Shown here: positions 16,726-26,215 of the stretch, piece by piece
Position numbering within the stretch: position 1 is the first letter of the stretch
Layout of the letters: every line of letters begins with the position of its first letter
NCBI RefSeq assembly: GCF_012516395.1
Contig: NZ_CP051206.1
Location: 5,087,753-5,151,752, forward strand
Direction of reading: 5' to 3'
From: Dolichospermum flos-aquae CCAP 1403/13F
GTDB taxonomy: Bacteria; Cyanobacteriota; Cyanobacteriia; Cyanobacteriales; Nostocaceae
Length of the DNA stretch: 64,000 nucleotides
The notes under the pieces: generated by a model
Seen by the model: the letters and a program-made list of their open reading frames with translations, nothing else
What the model was told of the DNA's origin: nothing
Database searches by the model: none
Position numbers and translations under genes: made by a program

Positions 16726-19700
16726 TTAAACGATAGCAATGTAAGGATTGCCAATAATACCATCACCATTGGCATCTATGCCAAAATTAGTTTCTTGAGT
16801 GAAAGCTGCCGCAGAATTTAATCCAAATTGTCCTTCGGAAGAAACGCGATTCCAGCTATTATCCAAATGCCAAATATGCAAGTAGTTTCCAGCAGTATTT
16901 TTCCAGAGAACTTGGTTATCCCCATTCACAGTTTCCACTGCTAAAGTTTGCCATCCTGGATAGATATCTGGGAAGATTTGGACTCCACTATTTTGAATAG
17001 CAATTGGGGTGGCTGTTCCCACTTGGACAAAGTATTTATTAGCTGTATCTTTGACCAGTTTAGTATTGCCGGCTGATTCAATTACTGTGTAAGGATTGCC
17101 AATAATACCATCACCATTAGCATCTATGCCGAAATTAGTTTCTTGAGTGAAAGCATCAGCCGAATTTAATCCAAATTGTCCTTCTGAAGAAACAAAATTC
17201 CAGTTACTATCTAAACTCCAGATATGCAGATAGTTTCCAGAAACGTTTTTCCAGAGAACTTGATTATCTCCATTAACCGTTTCTGCGGCTATCGTTTGCC
17301 ATCCTGAACCGTAGATATCTTGGTAGATTTGTTGTCCACCATTTTTGATGGCAGTTGGGTTATTTGTTCCGATTTGGGAAAAGTATTTGTTTGTTGGATC
17401 TTTAACTAGTTTAGTATTACCTGCTGCTTCAATGAGAATGTAAGGATTGCTGGCAGGATTACCAATAACGCCATCACTATTAGCATCTATGCCAAAATTA
17501 GTTTCCTGGGTGAAAGCATCAGCCGAATTTAATCCAAATTGTCCTTCAGAAGAAACCCAATTCCAGTTACTATCTAAATGCCAAATATGCAGATAGTTTC
17601 CAGTAATATTTTTCCAGAGAACTTGATTAACTCCATTCACGGTTTCTGCGGCTATCGTTTGCCATCCTGAACCGTAGATATCTTGGTAGATTTGTTGTCC
17701 ACCATTTTTAATAGCAGTTGGGGTATTTGTTCCGATTTGGGTAAAGTATTTGTTGGTGGCATCTTTGACTAGTTTGGTGTTTCCTGCCGATTCAATTGCA
17801 GTATAAGGATTGCCAATAACACCATCACCATTAGCATCTATGCTAAAGTTAGTTTCTTGAGTGAAAGATGCCGCAGAATTTAATCCAAATTGTCCTTCAG
17901 AAGAAACCCAATTCCAGTTACTATCTAAACGCCAAATATGCAAGTAGTTTCCAGCAGTATTTTTCCAAAGAACTTGGTTATCTCCATTCACAGTTTCCAC
18001 TGCTAAAGTTTGCCATCCTGGATAGATATCTGGGAAGATTTGGACTCCACTATTTTGAATAGCAATTGGGGTGGCTGTTCCCACTTGGACAAAGTATTTA
18101 TTAGCTGTATCTTTGACCAGTTTAGTATTACCTGCTGATTCAATTAAGCCGTAAGGATTGCCAATAATACCATCACCATTGGTATCTATCCCAAAGTTAG
18201 TTTCTTGAGTGAAAGCATCAGCCGAATTTAATCCAAATTGTCCTTCAGAAGAAACCCAATTCCAGTTACTATCTAAACGCCAAATATGCAGATAGTTTCC
18301 AGTAATATTTTTCCAGAGAACTTGATTAACTCCATTCACGGTTTCTGCGGCTATCGTTTGCCATCCTGAACCGTAGATATCTTGGTAGATTTGTTGTCCA
18401 CCATTTTTAATAGCAATTGGTGTATTTGTTCCAACTTGGGTAAAGTATTTATTGGCTGTATCTTTAACTAATTTTGTATTACCTGCTGATTCAATTGGAG
18501 TAAAAACATCATCATTAGTAATAGTTCCGGTAACGGCTGCGGTTGTCACAATAGTGTAACCAGCACTGGGAGCTAAGGTTAAAGCAACGGTTTCATCACT
18601 TTCAACGGTGGTATCTGCTGTGGGGTCTATGGTTAAAGTTGCCGTACTTGCACCCGCAGCAAAGGTAATGCTTCCGGCTGTGCTTGTAAAGGTTGCTGCT
18701 CCGGTTTGAACATAGTCAGTGTTAAGTGTAGCTGTACCAGATACTCCATAGTTTACAGTTAAGGCTGTAGAAGTATTTCCACTTCTAGTGAAAGTGTAAA
18801 CTAAATTTGGTGTTCCGTCTTCTGCCACAGTAGTGGGATTAAGACTTAAAGCAATAACAGGAGTGTCATCATCAATAATTGTACCTGTGACAGTGGTGGC
18901 TGTACCGATAGTGTAATTTGTGCCAGAAGCTAGTGTTAAAGCAACAGTTTCATTACCTTCAAGGTTGGTATCTGCTTTAGGAGCAATGGTTAGAGTGGCT
19001 GTACTTGCTCCTGTCGCAAAGGTAATTGTTCCTGTTGTAGAACCAAAGCTGGCTGCACCCGTTTGAGTATAGTCTGTATTGAATGTGGCAGATCCGCCAA
19101 CATTATAGTTAACGATTAAAGGACTCGTCGTAGCCCCCTGACGAGTGAAAGTATAAACTAGATTAGTTGCCCCATCTTCAATGACACTGGCAGGAGCAAC
19201 AGCAAGATTAATAATGGTATTATTAGCCTCATCATCAGCAATGATCACTGTTGCGCTATTCGCTGTTCCCAAATCGTAATCCGCAGTATCAATTAATGAA
19301 AGGATTACAGTCTCATTTCCTTCTACTAGAGTATCGTTAACTGGAGTCACGGTAACGGTGGTTGAAGCCTGACCAGCAGGAATAATTACCGTAGAAGCAA
19401 TGCTATTGTAGTCGGAGCTAGATGCAGTTCCCGAAATTGTGTAATTGACGGTGAGAGCGTTGGTTGTGCTTCCTGTGCGAGTGATTGTAAATACACCAGT
19501 ATTAGCTGTTGTTCCTTCTCCAGCATCACTATCTGTAGCTGCGACAGTGACAATAGTAGAATTTCCAAAACTCCCTGCTTGAATAAACACTGCTGAATCC
19601 AGAATGGAGTCACTGGTATCTGCGATCGCCAGCTTTATATTATTAGTAACACCTGGAACAAGACCTGTTGCATTCGCACTTAATACAGTAGTAAAACCAT

Positions 19701-20757
19701 CGAACTGCGTATTATAAGTAGTTCCATAGTTGGGAATGAAAAATGACGAATTCGTTCCTGCTAATGGTGTAGATGAATCACCAGCGTTGACAGTATCGAT
19801 AGAAACAGGAGTTGTTGTCCCAGGTATCAGGGCAATGTTTTGACCATTTAAGTAAAAGGCAAAAACATCGTTATACGATGAATTTACATACTCATAATAT
19901 TCTTCAGAGGCAAATACATAGGAGAAACTCAGAGTGGTAGTAGATGGAATAAAGTCAAACTCTAATACTGCTGCATCATTTGTGGTAAGAGGACTGACTA
20001 TGGCATCCAGATTACTGTCACCTGGTCTATCATTATCCAAGCCTCGACCAGTTGAGTTGTTTGGACCTTGGGCAAAAGCAATATTTCCAGTGCTAAGAAT
20101 AATACCGTTCTCTATGCCTATACCTGCTCCTATTCCTCCACTAAAAACACCCCCAGCAACATTCGCACCTGTAAAAGTTATATTGCTGGCTGTAATACCA
20201 GATCCCAGTAAAGTGTTAACAAGTTGTGTCGCAGTAACTGTATTTAAATCCGTTGTACTGACTGTACTTTGCTCGACTATCAGTTCTTCCCCATTCACGG
20301 TAATAGTTGCGTAGTCATTTTCTGCTCTTAAATTTGTTAATGACTGAGCATTCAAACTATAACCCTGTACTAATGTGGCAAAAATTGCCCCTTCATCACC
20401 AGCACTATCGGTTTGATTGATTTGAGCATCAACAAAATGCCCAATTTCTTCTAACAGAACTGCACTAATGGCTTCTGTTGTAGCATTTGCTAAAAAGCTA
20501 TTTGACAGATAAATCTTATTTGTACTACTAGCATAAGCCCCGTTAGCACCGACAAGAATGCTACTATCAAGAATTTCAATTTGGGGAACTTGACTAAAAT
20601 CACCAGATAGCCACTGTAAACGCAGAATTTCCGCACCGCTGCGGTTGTATTGTGTACCAAAAGCGGTATCGAAAACCTGCCAGAAATTGTCTAAACCTGA
20701 AAAGTCGCTCAGTTGATTGTATGTCAGCGTCAGGGCAGAGTTGAGTATGGTATTCAT
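16726..20757 (-). CDS. Large secreted protein: anchor-L domain, three Calx-beta domains, five Trp-rich repeats
   Basis: A 1343-residue protein. Residues about 1-165 form an N-terminal module with VLLEEIGHFVDAQI, a degenerate zincin-like helix often seen in cyanobacterial exoproteins. A choice-of-anchor-L-type region follows (about 170-400, with VFASEEYYEYV and NDVFAFYLNG). Three Calx-beta domains occupy about 400-745 (each with EDG or E-GNETV/ESDETV motifs that bind calcium). Five tandem repeats of about 115-118 residues run from about 753 to the end, each with GNTKLVKD, GWQT, VLWKN, YLHIW and EGQFGLNSA motifs and an EF-like DANGDGIIGNPY. These match the Trp-rich C-terminal domain of cyanobacterial exoproteins. 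No Sec signal is seen; type I export is likely. Repeats 2 and 5 are of one subtype and 1, 3 and 4 of another. Confidence 0.85.
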   Translation of the reverse strand: MNTILNSALTLTYNQLSDFSGLDNFWQVFDTAFGTQYNRSGAEILRLQWLSGDFSQVPQIEILDSSILVGANGAYASSTNKIYLSNSFLANATTEAISAVLLEEIGHFVDAQINQTDSAGDEGAIFATLVQGYSLNAQSLTNLRAENDYATITVNGEELIVEQSTVSTTDLNTVTATQLVNTLLGSGITASNITFTGANVAGGVFSGGIGAGIGIENGIILSTGNIAFAQGPNNSTGRGLDNDRPGDSNLDAIVSPLTTNDAAVLEFDFIPSTTTLSFSYVFASEEYYEYVNSSYNDVFAFYLNGQNIALIPGTTTPVSIDTVNAGDSSTPLAGTNSSFFIPNYGTTYNTQFDGFTTVLSANATGLVPGVTNNIKLAIADTSDSILDSAVFIQAGSFGNSTIVTVAATDSDAGEGTTANTGVFTITRTGSTTNALTVNYTISGTASSSDYNSIASTVIIPAGQASTTVTVTPVNDTLVEGNETVILSLIDTADYDLGTANSATVIIADDEANNTIINLAVAPASVIEDGATNLVYTFTRQGATTSPLIVNYNVGGSATFNTDYTQTGAASFGSTTGTITFATGASTATLTIAPKADTNLEGNETVALTLASGTNYTIGTATTVTGTIIDDDTPVIALSLNPTTVAEDGTPNLVYTFTRSGNTSTALTVNYGVSGTATLNTDYVQTGAATFTSTAGSITFAAGASTATLTIDPTADTTVESDETVALTLAPSAGYTIVTTAAVTGTITNDDVFTPIESAGNTKLVKDTANKYFTQVGTNTPIAIKNGGQQIYQDIYGSGWQTIAAETVNGVNQVLWKNITGNYLHIWRLDSNWNWVSSEGQFGLNSADAFTQETNFGIDTNGDGIIGNPYGLIESAGNTKLVKDTANKYFVQVGTATPIAIQNSGVQIFPDIYPGWQTLAVETVNGDNQVLWKNTAGNYLHIWRLDSNWNWVSSEGQFGLNSAASFTQETNFSIDANGDGVIGNPYTAIESAGNTKLVKDATNKYFTQIGTNTPTAIKNGGQQIYQDIYGSGWQTIAAETVNGVNQVLWKNITGNYLHIWHLDSNWNWVSSEGQFGLNSADAFTQETNFGIDANSDGVIGNPASNPYILIEAAGNTKLVKDPTNKYFSQIGTNNPTAIKNGGQQIYQDIYGSGWQTIAAETVNGDNQVLWKNVSGNYLHIWSLDSNWNFVSSEGQFGLNSADAFTQETNFGIDANGDGIIGNPYTVIESAGNTKLVKDTANKYFVQVGTATPIAIQNSGVQIFPDIYPGWQTLAVETVNGDNQVLWKNTAGNYLHIWHLDNSWNRVSSEGQFGLNSAAAFTQETNFGIDANGDGIIGNPYIAIV

Positions 20758-21273
20758 GGATTTAATTAATTATTGATATTAAAATGATGTTTGAAGGCAA
20801 TAGGATGTGTCACAACTTGTAACACTTTTTAGTTAAAGACTATACAGGAAGGAGTTTTACATAAATACTTGTAAGTGTCAAGTCCTATGTCTATGCGACA
20901 AGTTAGGATATTTCTTACTTAGTATCAGTATCAATTTTTGACAACTTATATTATTCCCATCAAATATGCAATTACAGCGGTTTCCGCTCTTATGAGGTAC
21001 AAAGTTGAATCATGAAACTTTTGTAGTGCGGGCATCTTGCCCGCTAGATATGTACCTCATAACACCGGGAAGTGCTGTAAAATGAAGCTGTATAGAATCA
21101 AATTTCAAGAATTATTAACCGCAGATAAAGACGGATGAATTAATGAATTTCATGATTCTGTGAAGTTTAACATAAGTTTAGTATTATTGCTGTTTAATCA
21201 TAAAAATGGGTAATTGAATATTGAAGATTCAGCTTCATTACCAATTACCCATTACCGATTATTTAGGAATAAC
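20758..21273. other. Intergenic region with a dispersed palindrome
   Basis: 516 bases between the divergent end of ndhB (3' side) and the start of the large exoprotein. It contains the palindrome GCGGGCATCTTGCCCGC (21028-21044, second copy of the repeat at 8672) and a short TTACC-type heptad tract near 21236-21260. The part nearest 20757 should hold the promoter of the exoprotein gene. No gene is seen. Confidence 0.6.
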
Positions 21274-22836
21274 TTACAATTCCTGTAACTCCTTATTTGT
21301 AATCACACTAACTTGTGTACTCGCAACTTTTGCTGCTTGTAACATGGGAGTGTTAGTGACAGAATTATTAGCCAAAGTAAACAAGGGATTGGATAAAATT
21401 CCAGAGATAGTAGTAGCTATTAAAGTTACTATCAAACCCACTTGTAAAGGTCTCAGTCCTGGTAAATCCCAACGAACTTGGGGATAATTCTTCACCACGT
21501 CGGACATTTCTTGGGGTTCTTTGACTACCATCATCTTAACTACGCGAATGTAGTAATAGATGGAAACCACGCTGGTAACTAAACCGAGTAAAACTAACCA
21601 GTAAAGACCAGCTTGCCAACCTGCCCAAAATAGGTAAATCTTCCCGAAAAACCCAGCTAATGGCGGAATACCACCCAAGGATAAGAGAGAAATACTCAAA
21701 CCCAGTGTTAAAAGTGGGTCTTTTTGATACAAACCGGAGTATTCAGAAATTTGGTCTGTTCCTGTTCGCAGAGAGAACAATACCACACAGGTAAAGCCGC
21801 AGAGGTTCATAAACAGGTATACCAGTAGATAGAAAATCATACTGGAATAGCCGGCATCAGTTCCCGCAATTAAGCCAATCATCACAAACCCAGCTTGGGC
21901 AATAGATGAGTAAGCTAACATCCGTTTCATGCTAGTTTGGGCTAGGGCGACAACGTTACCCAATACCATACTCAGCACCGCGAGGGCAGTGAAAACAAAT
22001 CTCCACTCATCTGCCACGACAGGGAAAACGGTGGTTAAGAGACGGATAGCCAGGGCAAATCCTGCGGCTTTAGAACCAACGGATAAAAAGGCGATAACTG
22101 GAGTTGGCGCGCCTTCATAAACATCTGGTGTCCATTGGTGGAAGGGGGCAGCGGAAATCTTGAAGCCAATACCCGCAATTACGAAAACCAGAGCAATTAC
22201 TAAACCCAGGGATTGACCAACATTTGCTGTGGCGATACCATTGGCGATCGCACTTAGTTCTGTTTGTCCACCGGATAACCCATACAGCAGGGAGACACCG
22301 TACAAAAATACCGCTGTACTGGAAGCACCAATTAACAGGTATTTCAACGCTGCTTCATTGGAACGGGGGTCACGTTTTGTATAACCTGTCAACAAATAAG
22401 AGGAAATACTCAAGGCTTCTAAGGAGATGAAAATCATCACCAATTCATTAGCGCCGGATAAAAACATTCCTCCCAAAGTCGCAGTCATCAAAATGGCAAT
22501 AAATTCGGCTAAAGGCGTACCACTTTGTTCGACGTAGCGAATTGACATTAATATTGTTGACATTGCTGACAGGGCGATAATCCCCCGAAAGACAATACTC
22601 AGGTCGTCACCATTAAAGCTACCAGTAAAGGCAATGGGGTTAGTAGTATCCCATTGGAAGTATAGAGCAATAATCGCGGCTGTTAAACCGAGGGTAGCTA
22701 GATATGCAATCCAGCGCGCAGATGTCCGTCCCAAAATCAAATCAACAATCAAAACCCCCAAGAGGGTAATCATGACGATTCCCTCTGGTAAAATCGTTCC
22801 AGCATTTAACTGGGATGCAAAATTAGCAAAATCCAT
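21274..22836 (-). CDS. ndhB: NAD(P)H-plastoquinone oxidoreductase subunit 2 (NdhB)
   Basis: A 520-residue polytopic membrane subunit of the NDH-1 complex in thylakoids, which works in respiratory and cyclic electron flow and CO2 uptake. It has about fourteen hydrophobic helices and the antiporter-like proton-channel core with the conserved stretches [32 protein letters not shown] and [21 protein letters not shown]. Length is normal for the family. It is monocistronic here, with about 600 bases of gene-free DNA upstream. Confidence 0.96.
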   Translation of the reverse strand: MDFANFASQLNAGTILPEGIVMITLLGVLIVDLILGRTSARWIAYLATLGLTAAIIALYFQWDTTNPIAFTGSFNGDDLSIVFRGIIALSAMSTILMSIRYVEQSGTPLAEFIAILMTATLGGMFLSGANELVMIFISLEALSISSYLLTGYTKRDPRSNEAALKYLLIGASSTAVFLYGVSLLYGLSGGQTELSAIANGIATANVGQSLGLVIALVFVIAGIGFKISAAPFHQWTPDVYEGAPTPVIAFLSVGSKAAGFALAIRLLTTVFPVVADEWRFVFTALAVLSMVLGNVVALAQTSMKRMLAYSSIAQAGFVMIGLIAGTDAGYSSMIFYLLVYLFMNLCGFTCVVLFSLRTGTDQISEYSGLYQKDPLLTLGLSISLLSLGGIPPLAGFFGKIYLFWAGWQAGLYWLVLLGLVTSVVSIYYYIRVVKMMVVKEPQEMSDVVKNYPQVRWDLPGLRPLQVGLIVTLIATTISGILSNPLFTLANNSVTNTPMLQAAKVASTQVSVITNKELQEL

Positions 22837-23432
22837 GAGATGTATAGGTTTTAGCGATTAAACATTAGGGATAACACAAGTTTATTCTATCTATACTTCT
22901 TGACTAAAATTGCATTGATCTTTCTATCTTTAACAGTTGGAAATTCGTATATTTAATTTTAGCTATCGGTAAATGTACCGCAATAACTCAAAATAAACAG
23001 TCGAGTACATAACTGAACTGTTCAGTGTAGGGCGATTTTCGGGAAAGAGTTAACACCGTAGAGAGTAAGGATCTTGGATTTAATAAGATATCAAACTTTG
23101 TTTTAGGTTTCTTGTCCTACACCAAAACAATAACCGAAAATTACAGGTTATTTGATCCACGATCCTAAGCATCACCTTCTGAATAACTACCTTTTTTATC
23201 TTGTTGTCAATGTTTATTAACCTTTATAACGCACTTTGCCTTCATTTAGAACCATTTAGGGCTTGAATGGCTGCATCTTTTGCCTGAATTGACTTAATCA
23301 AGAATCTATATCCTCAAAGCGATCGCTTCGCTAGTACTGTGAGTCGTGATTTCTAGGCGATCGCATTAATAAAGAAAAAAGATAGGCAAGTATCAAGTAT
23401 TTAATCACAAAAATTGGTGTTTTATGAGGCAA
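22837..23432. other. Gene-free region upstream of ndhB with HIP1 sites
   Basis: AT-rich DNA with two GCGATCGC octamers between 23319 and 23366 and a hairpin-capable segment (AATAACC...GGTTATT, about 23131-23154). It presumably contains the ndhB promoter. No coding frame or RNA gene is evident. Confidence 0.6.
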
Positions 23433-23765
23433 TTACTTATATTCATTGATTTCATTATCAGTAACATAAGCCACCACTGGACTTGTCTTTTGACCATCAG
23501 CAGTAACAAGATCCTTCAAAACGTCTTCTAATGGGTTGTTGAGATTATCCTGAGAGAAGACAAGACCGTTGGCGAGAGACTTTAGTGAAATGTTTGCGAG
23601 CTTATTGTCTGGCGGCGCGGCCGAAACTAAATCACTTCTGACTTGCTGAAATACAGTCGCATTTCGATCAGTAGTACTTGAAGCGGCCTCAAAGGCATTG
23701 CGCGAAAAATAAAATGCCAGAATCGTGCCTACCCAAGTTCCGTATAAAGGTAGCGTTGAATCCAT
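23433..23765 (-). CDS. Small membrane protein fragment, N-terminus unclear
   Basis: A 110-residue frame whose first ATG falls inside the motif STLPLYGTWVGTILAFYFSRN. This resembles the second hydrophobic helix of bacterial two-helix membrane proteins (LPLFGTWVGTVLAFYFS in relatives), followed by a soluble domain. The frame stays open upstream to about 23873 and encodes another hydrophobic helix (FLGLLGCYCLVAKY) before any stop, but without an ATG. The true start is therefore a TTG/GTG or the 5' end is damaged. The C-terminal domain is short. It is probably a decaying gene; function is unknown. Confidence 0.45.
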   Translation of the reverse strand: MDSTLPLYGTWVGTILAFYFSRNAFEAASSTTDRNATVFQQVRSDLVSAAPPDNKLANISLKSLANGLVFSQDNLNNPLEDVLKDLVTADGQKTSPVVAYVTDNEINEYK

Positions 23766-23873
23766 TACCCGTTGTGAGACCAGCGACCTTTCTTTAGCAT
23801 CTGTCGTATATTTTGCTACTAGACAATAACACCCCTAACAATCCAAGAAAGGAAAGTATAAAAAATGTTTACA

Positions 23874-24060
23874 TTTTCAAAATTCTCTATTTCAGTGATC
23901 GCGGTTTTGCAGATGATAAAGGGCGATCGCTTTTCGTGGGAATGAGATTGGAGGGGCGATCGCTATTCCTGTGAGTTGTGATTTTCAGGCGATCGCTTAA
24001 TAATTATTGGTCTTTGCATAGGCGCAAACCATCACAGTCATCGCCAATAACTTTTCATAA
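23874..24060. other. HIP1-rich spacer
   Basis: Three GCGATCGC octamers occur within about 75 bases (near 23924, 23957 and 23991). No gene is seen. HIP1 enrichment is typical of cyanobacterial genomes; this clustering in a non-coding spacer is notable. Confidence 0.6.
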
Positions 24061-24519
24061 GCAAACGATTTCAAAACAGCAGATCGTGCTCAGATTCTGG
24101 CGGAAACTGGGTTAACTTTTCAAGATCCAGCAACGCATAGCCCGTGGCGCAATTATTCTCGTATTTTGAAGATTTGTCTTCTTGTCAGTGAAGTTAATGG
24201 AGTAGCTCAACCGACTCCCGTCGCCGATGTGTTGTCTCAATCTGGACTGGTAATTTCAGGTCCCCGTGCAAACGATAGGGAAGCAGAGATACGAAGATTA
24301 GCAGCGTTGTTTAGAGACGGTAGTACGAACATCACTTTCGATTATCCAAATACGATTGTCGAAGAAGTTGTGGAGAGTGGCTTTCGGGAAGGTAGTAAAG
24401 TCAAAAAAACACACGTTACAATTGAGCGTAATAGCCGACTTCGGAAAGAATTTTCCTTGGTGCGCCCAACGGCAATTTGTGATGTCTGCACTCTCGACAC
24501 AGCAAAGACTTATCCCTAG
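24061..24519 (+). pseudogene. Truncated HNH-type endonuclease remnant
   Basis: The frame is open from 24061 (after a stop at 24058) to 24519 but has no good start; the first plausible one is a TTG at 24166. It reads TADRAQILAETGLTFQDPATH, then SRILKICLLVSEVNG, and ends ICDVCTLDTAKTYP before a stop. The last motif (CxxC then KTYP) is how HNH restriction-type nucleases begin their zinc/HNH region, normally followed within 10-20 residues by a VHH motif. Both the start and the catalytic HNH part are missing, so I call it a pseudogene. The surroundings are repeat-rich. Confidence 0.45.
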
Positions 24520-24521
24520 CT

Positions 24522-24803
24522 ATGGCTATATCTAATGGGAATGATCTAGCTTGTACTCTGGATTTCGGTGAAAATGATTTTGCTATTATAAGTGGTATTG
24601 CTGCTTGGGGTGGCTTAAGTTTGGGATCAATAGTACTAAGGGAAACAACAAGTCATGTTCCAAGAGACGGCTTTTTGGGTTGGCTTGGAATGACTACAGA
24701 AATAACCACAACAGTTACAGCACCAGTGGGTGCGATTATTGCAGTTGGTGGTCTACTTGTATATGGAGGTTCTAAAATAGTAACCTATACAAATTGCGTT
24801 TAA
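24522..24803 (+). CDS. Small hypothetical membrane protein
   Basis: A 93-residue frame starting 3 bases after the HNH remnant stops. It has two glycine-rich hydrophobic stretches (IISGIAAWGGLSLGSIVL and APVGAIIAVGGLLVYGG) that could span the membrane, and a Cys near each end. No family recognised and no clear ribosome site. It may be a real small membrane protein or a chance frame in decayed DNA. Confidence 0.3.
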   Translation: MAISNGNDLACTLDFGENDFAIISGIAAWGGLSLGSIVLRETTSHVPRDGFLGWLGMTTEITTTVTAPVGAIIAVGGLLVYGGSKIVTYTNCV

Positions 24804-25036
24804 TAGCGGGAAAATACAAAGATTGATAATACCAGGATTATTCCATTCTAGATTTCATCAACAAATTTAGGCGTTCTTAGCCGTCTTCAGATAAAACCCC
24901 TAAAACCTAAAACAACGTATTCTCGTAAATACATTAAAGTTCAAAATTTAGAATGAAATATCCCTGTTGATAATACTATTTCTTATCAATCTTGAAAATA
25001 TTAGGGAGTGAAATAAATTGTTGGATCTTTATTAAT

Positions 25037-25067
25037 AACCCTTCGGTTAATTTATCGAGGGTTTTTT
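25037..25067 (+). terminator. Rho-independent terminator-like hairpin
   Basis: AACCCTTCG...CGAGGGTT followed by a run of six T on the plus strand, within the gene-free stretch 24804-25259. It could end transcription from the small genes at 24.1-24.8 kb. Confidence 0.55.
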
Positions 25068-25105
25068 GCTGTTAATATACATCTTCCATTATCCCACAAA
25101 ACCGC

Positions 25106-25153
25106 CTGAGAATTAATTCTCAGTCTCATAGCGAAAGTCTGTTAAAACAGACT
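25106..25153. repeat. Two adjacent palindromes
   Basis: CTGAGAATTAATTCTCAG (25106-25123, perfect) and AGTCTGTTAAAACAGACT (25136-25153) lie 100-150 bases before the gene at 25260. The rest of 24804-25259 is AT-rich with no gene. These may be a dispersed repeat or the leader structure of the downstream pair. Confidence 0.5.
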
Positions 25154-25259
25154 GAATAAATATCAATCTTGATTCAGTTTTAGCTGAATTTTGCTATTAG
25201 CGTAATTTCTTGGCGGTAGTGATATCATTTAAAAAATGTATTAAAATAAAAGAAACAAC

Positions 25260-25661
25260 ATGAAATGGCCTCAGTATTTTCCTGAAAATTGCCCTCCTGA
25301 AGCTGCTCAACCAATTTCAGGAACTATTTACCGTCTAATAGATAATAACCCTCCTACATCTGATGATTTCAGATCATGGCGTGAACAAAATATAGATCAA
25401 CTTTGTCCTAAAAACATCACAGAATGTCAAACTTGTGGACTCTCAGTTTTTACCTCAGAAGCAGGAGTTTGTAATGCTCGTAGTAAAATTCCTGCACTTC
25501 GCAAAAAACAAGTAGCATTAGGATATGGAAATTCTGATTTAGGAGTAATGTTAAACACACCTTCCAGAAAAACAGGTAATGATCATCATACTTGGTGGTT
25601 TCCAGCTAATCAAGAACCTTGGAAAAATTTTGAAATTGTTAATATTACTTCTCCTGACTAA
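25260..25661 (+). CDS. Conserved-looking protein of unknown function, first of a two-gene unit
   Basis: A 133-residue soluble protein of no recognised function. It begins MKWPQYFPENCPPEAAQP and has a central CQTCGLSVFT motif with one CxxC. It ends with an aromatic stretch HHTWWFPANQEPWKNFEIV. Several Cys suggest a metal site. The next gene begins 16 bases downstream on the same strand. I believe similar ORF pairs occur together in other cyanobacteria but cannot verify it. No signal peptide or membrane helix. The pair stands alone between repeat-rich DNA and the convergent NHL gene, which suggests a mobile accessory unit. Confidence 0.6.
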   Translation: MKWPQYFPENCPPEAAQPISGTIYRLIDNNPPTSDDFRSWREQNIDQLCPKNITECQTCGLSVFTSEAGVCNARSKIPALRKKQVALGYGNSDLGVMLNTPSRKTGNDHHTWWFPANQEPWKNFEIVNITSPD

Positions 25662-25676
25662 ACATGAGGTTTATCT

Positions 25677-26084
25677 ATGAAATTACTACCACAATACCCA
25701 CCGCTAGTAAACCTAGAAATTATTGAAATCTATGAATATTATGATTTTCCCTGTTTATTTAGCTGTCAAAATGCTTCAGGACAGATTTTTTTAGCTGTTT
25801 GGATAGATGAAACACCAGATCATAAAACTTGGCTTTATTCTCCCATGTCGAAAAGCAGATTAAAAAATATTCGTTCTGGTAATATTGATTTATATGATGC
25901 TTTTAAAAAATCAGAAGATGGTTTTATTTATCAAGCTATAATTTCTGGAAATGATAATTTGGATGTTGTAGAAATTATATTTTGTGAATATCTCAATGAT
26001 GAATATTTACCCATGGCTGGCGAAACTATTGATTTTTCCGATGCAGTTTTTCCTCTGGAAAATAAGGAAAAAATCAGGATTTAA
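25677..26084 (+). CDS. DUF6575-like protein, second of a two-gene unit
   Basis: A 135-residue acidic soluble protein starting MKLLPQYPPLVNLEIIEIYE and continuing YDFPCLFSCQNASGQIFLAVWID, a pattern I associate with the DUF6575 family. It is 16 bases after the first gene, so the two are probably translated from one message. No catalytic motif is visible. Toxin-antitoxin, immunity or sensor roles are all possible; the sequence does not decide. Confidence 0.58.
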   Translation: MKLLPQYPPLVNLEIIEIYEYYDFPCLFSCQNASGQIFLAVWIDETPDHKTWLYSPMSKSRLKNIRSGNIDLYDAFKKSEDGFIYQAIISGNDNLDVVEIIFCEYLNDEYLPMAGETIDFSDAVFPLENKEKIRI

Positions 26085-26215
26085 TTGTAAATTAGGGAAG
26101 ATTTTAGATAAAAGAGCGATCGCTCACCCAAAATACTCTAAATTGATTTATATACCCAACTTATTTAATAAATTGGGTATTTCCGAGTTCACAAATTATT
26201 TAAACTGGCTATAAA

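Noticed and set aside
20757..20757. Zinc metalloprotease call for the large exoprotein
   Set aside because: The LLEEIGHFVD helix lacks the first His of HExxH, so catalytic activity is not supported.
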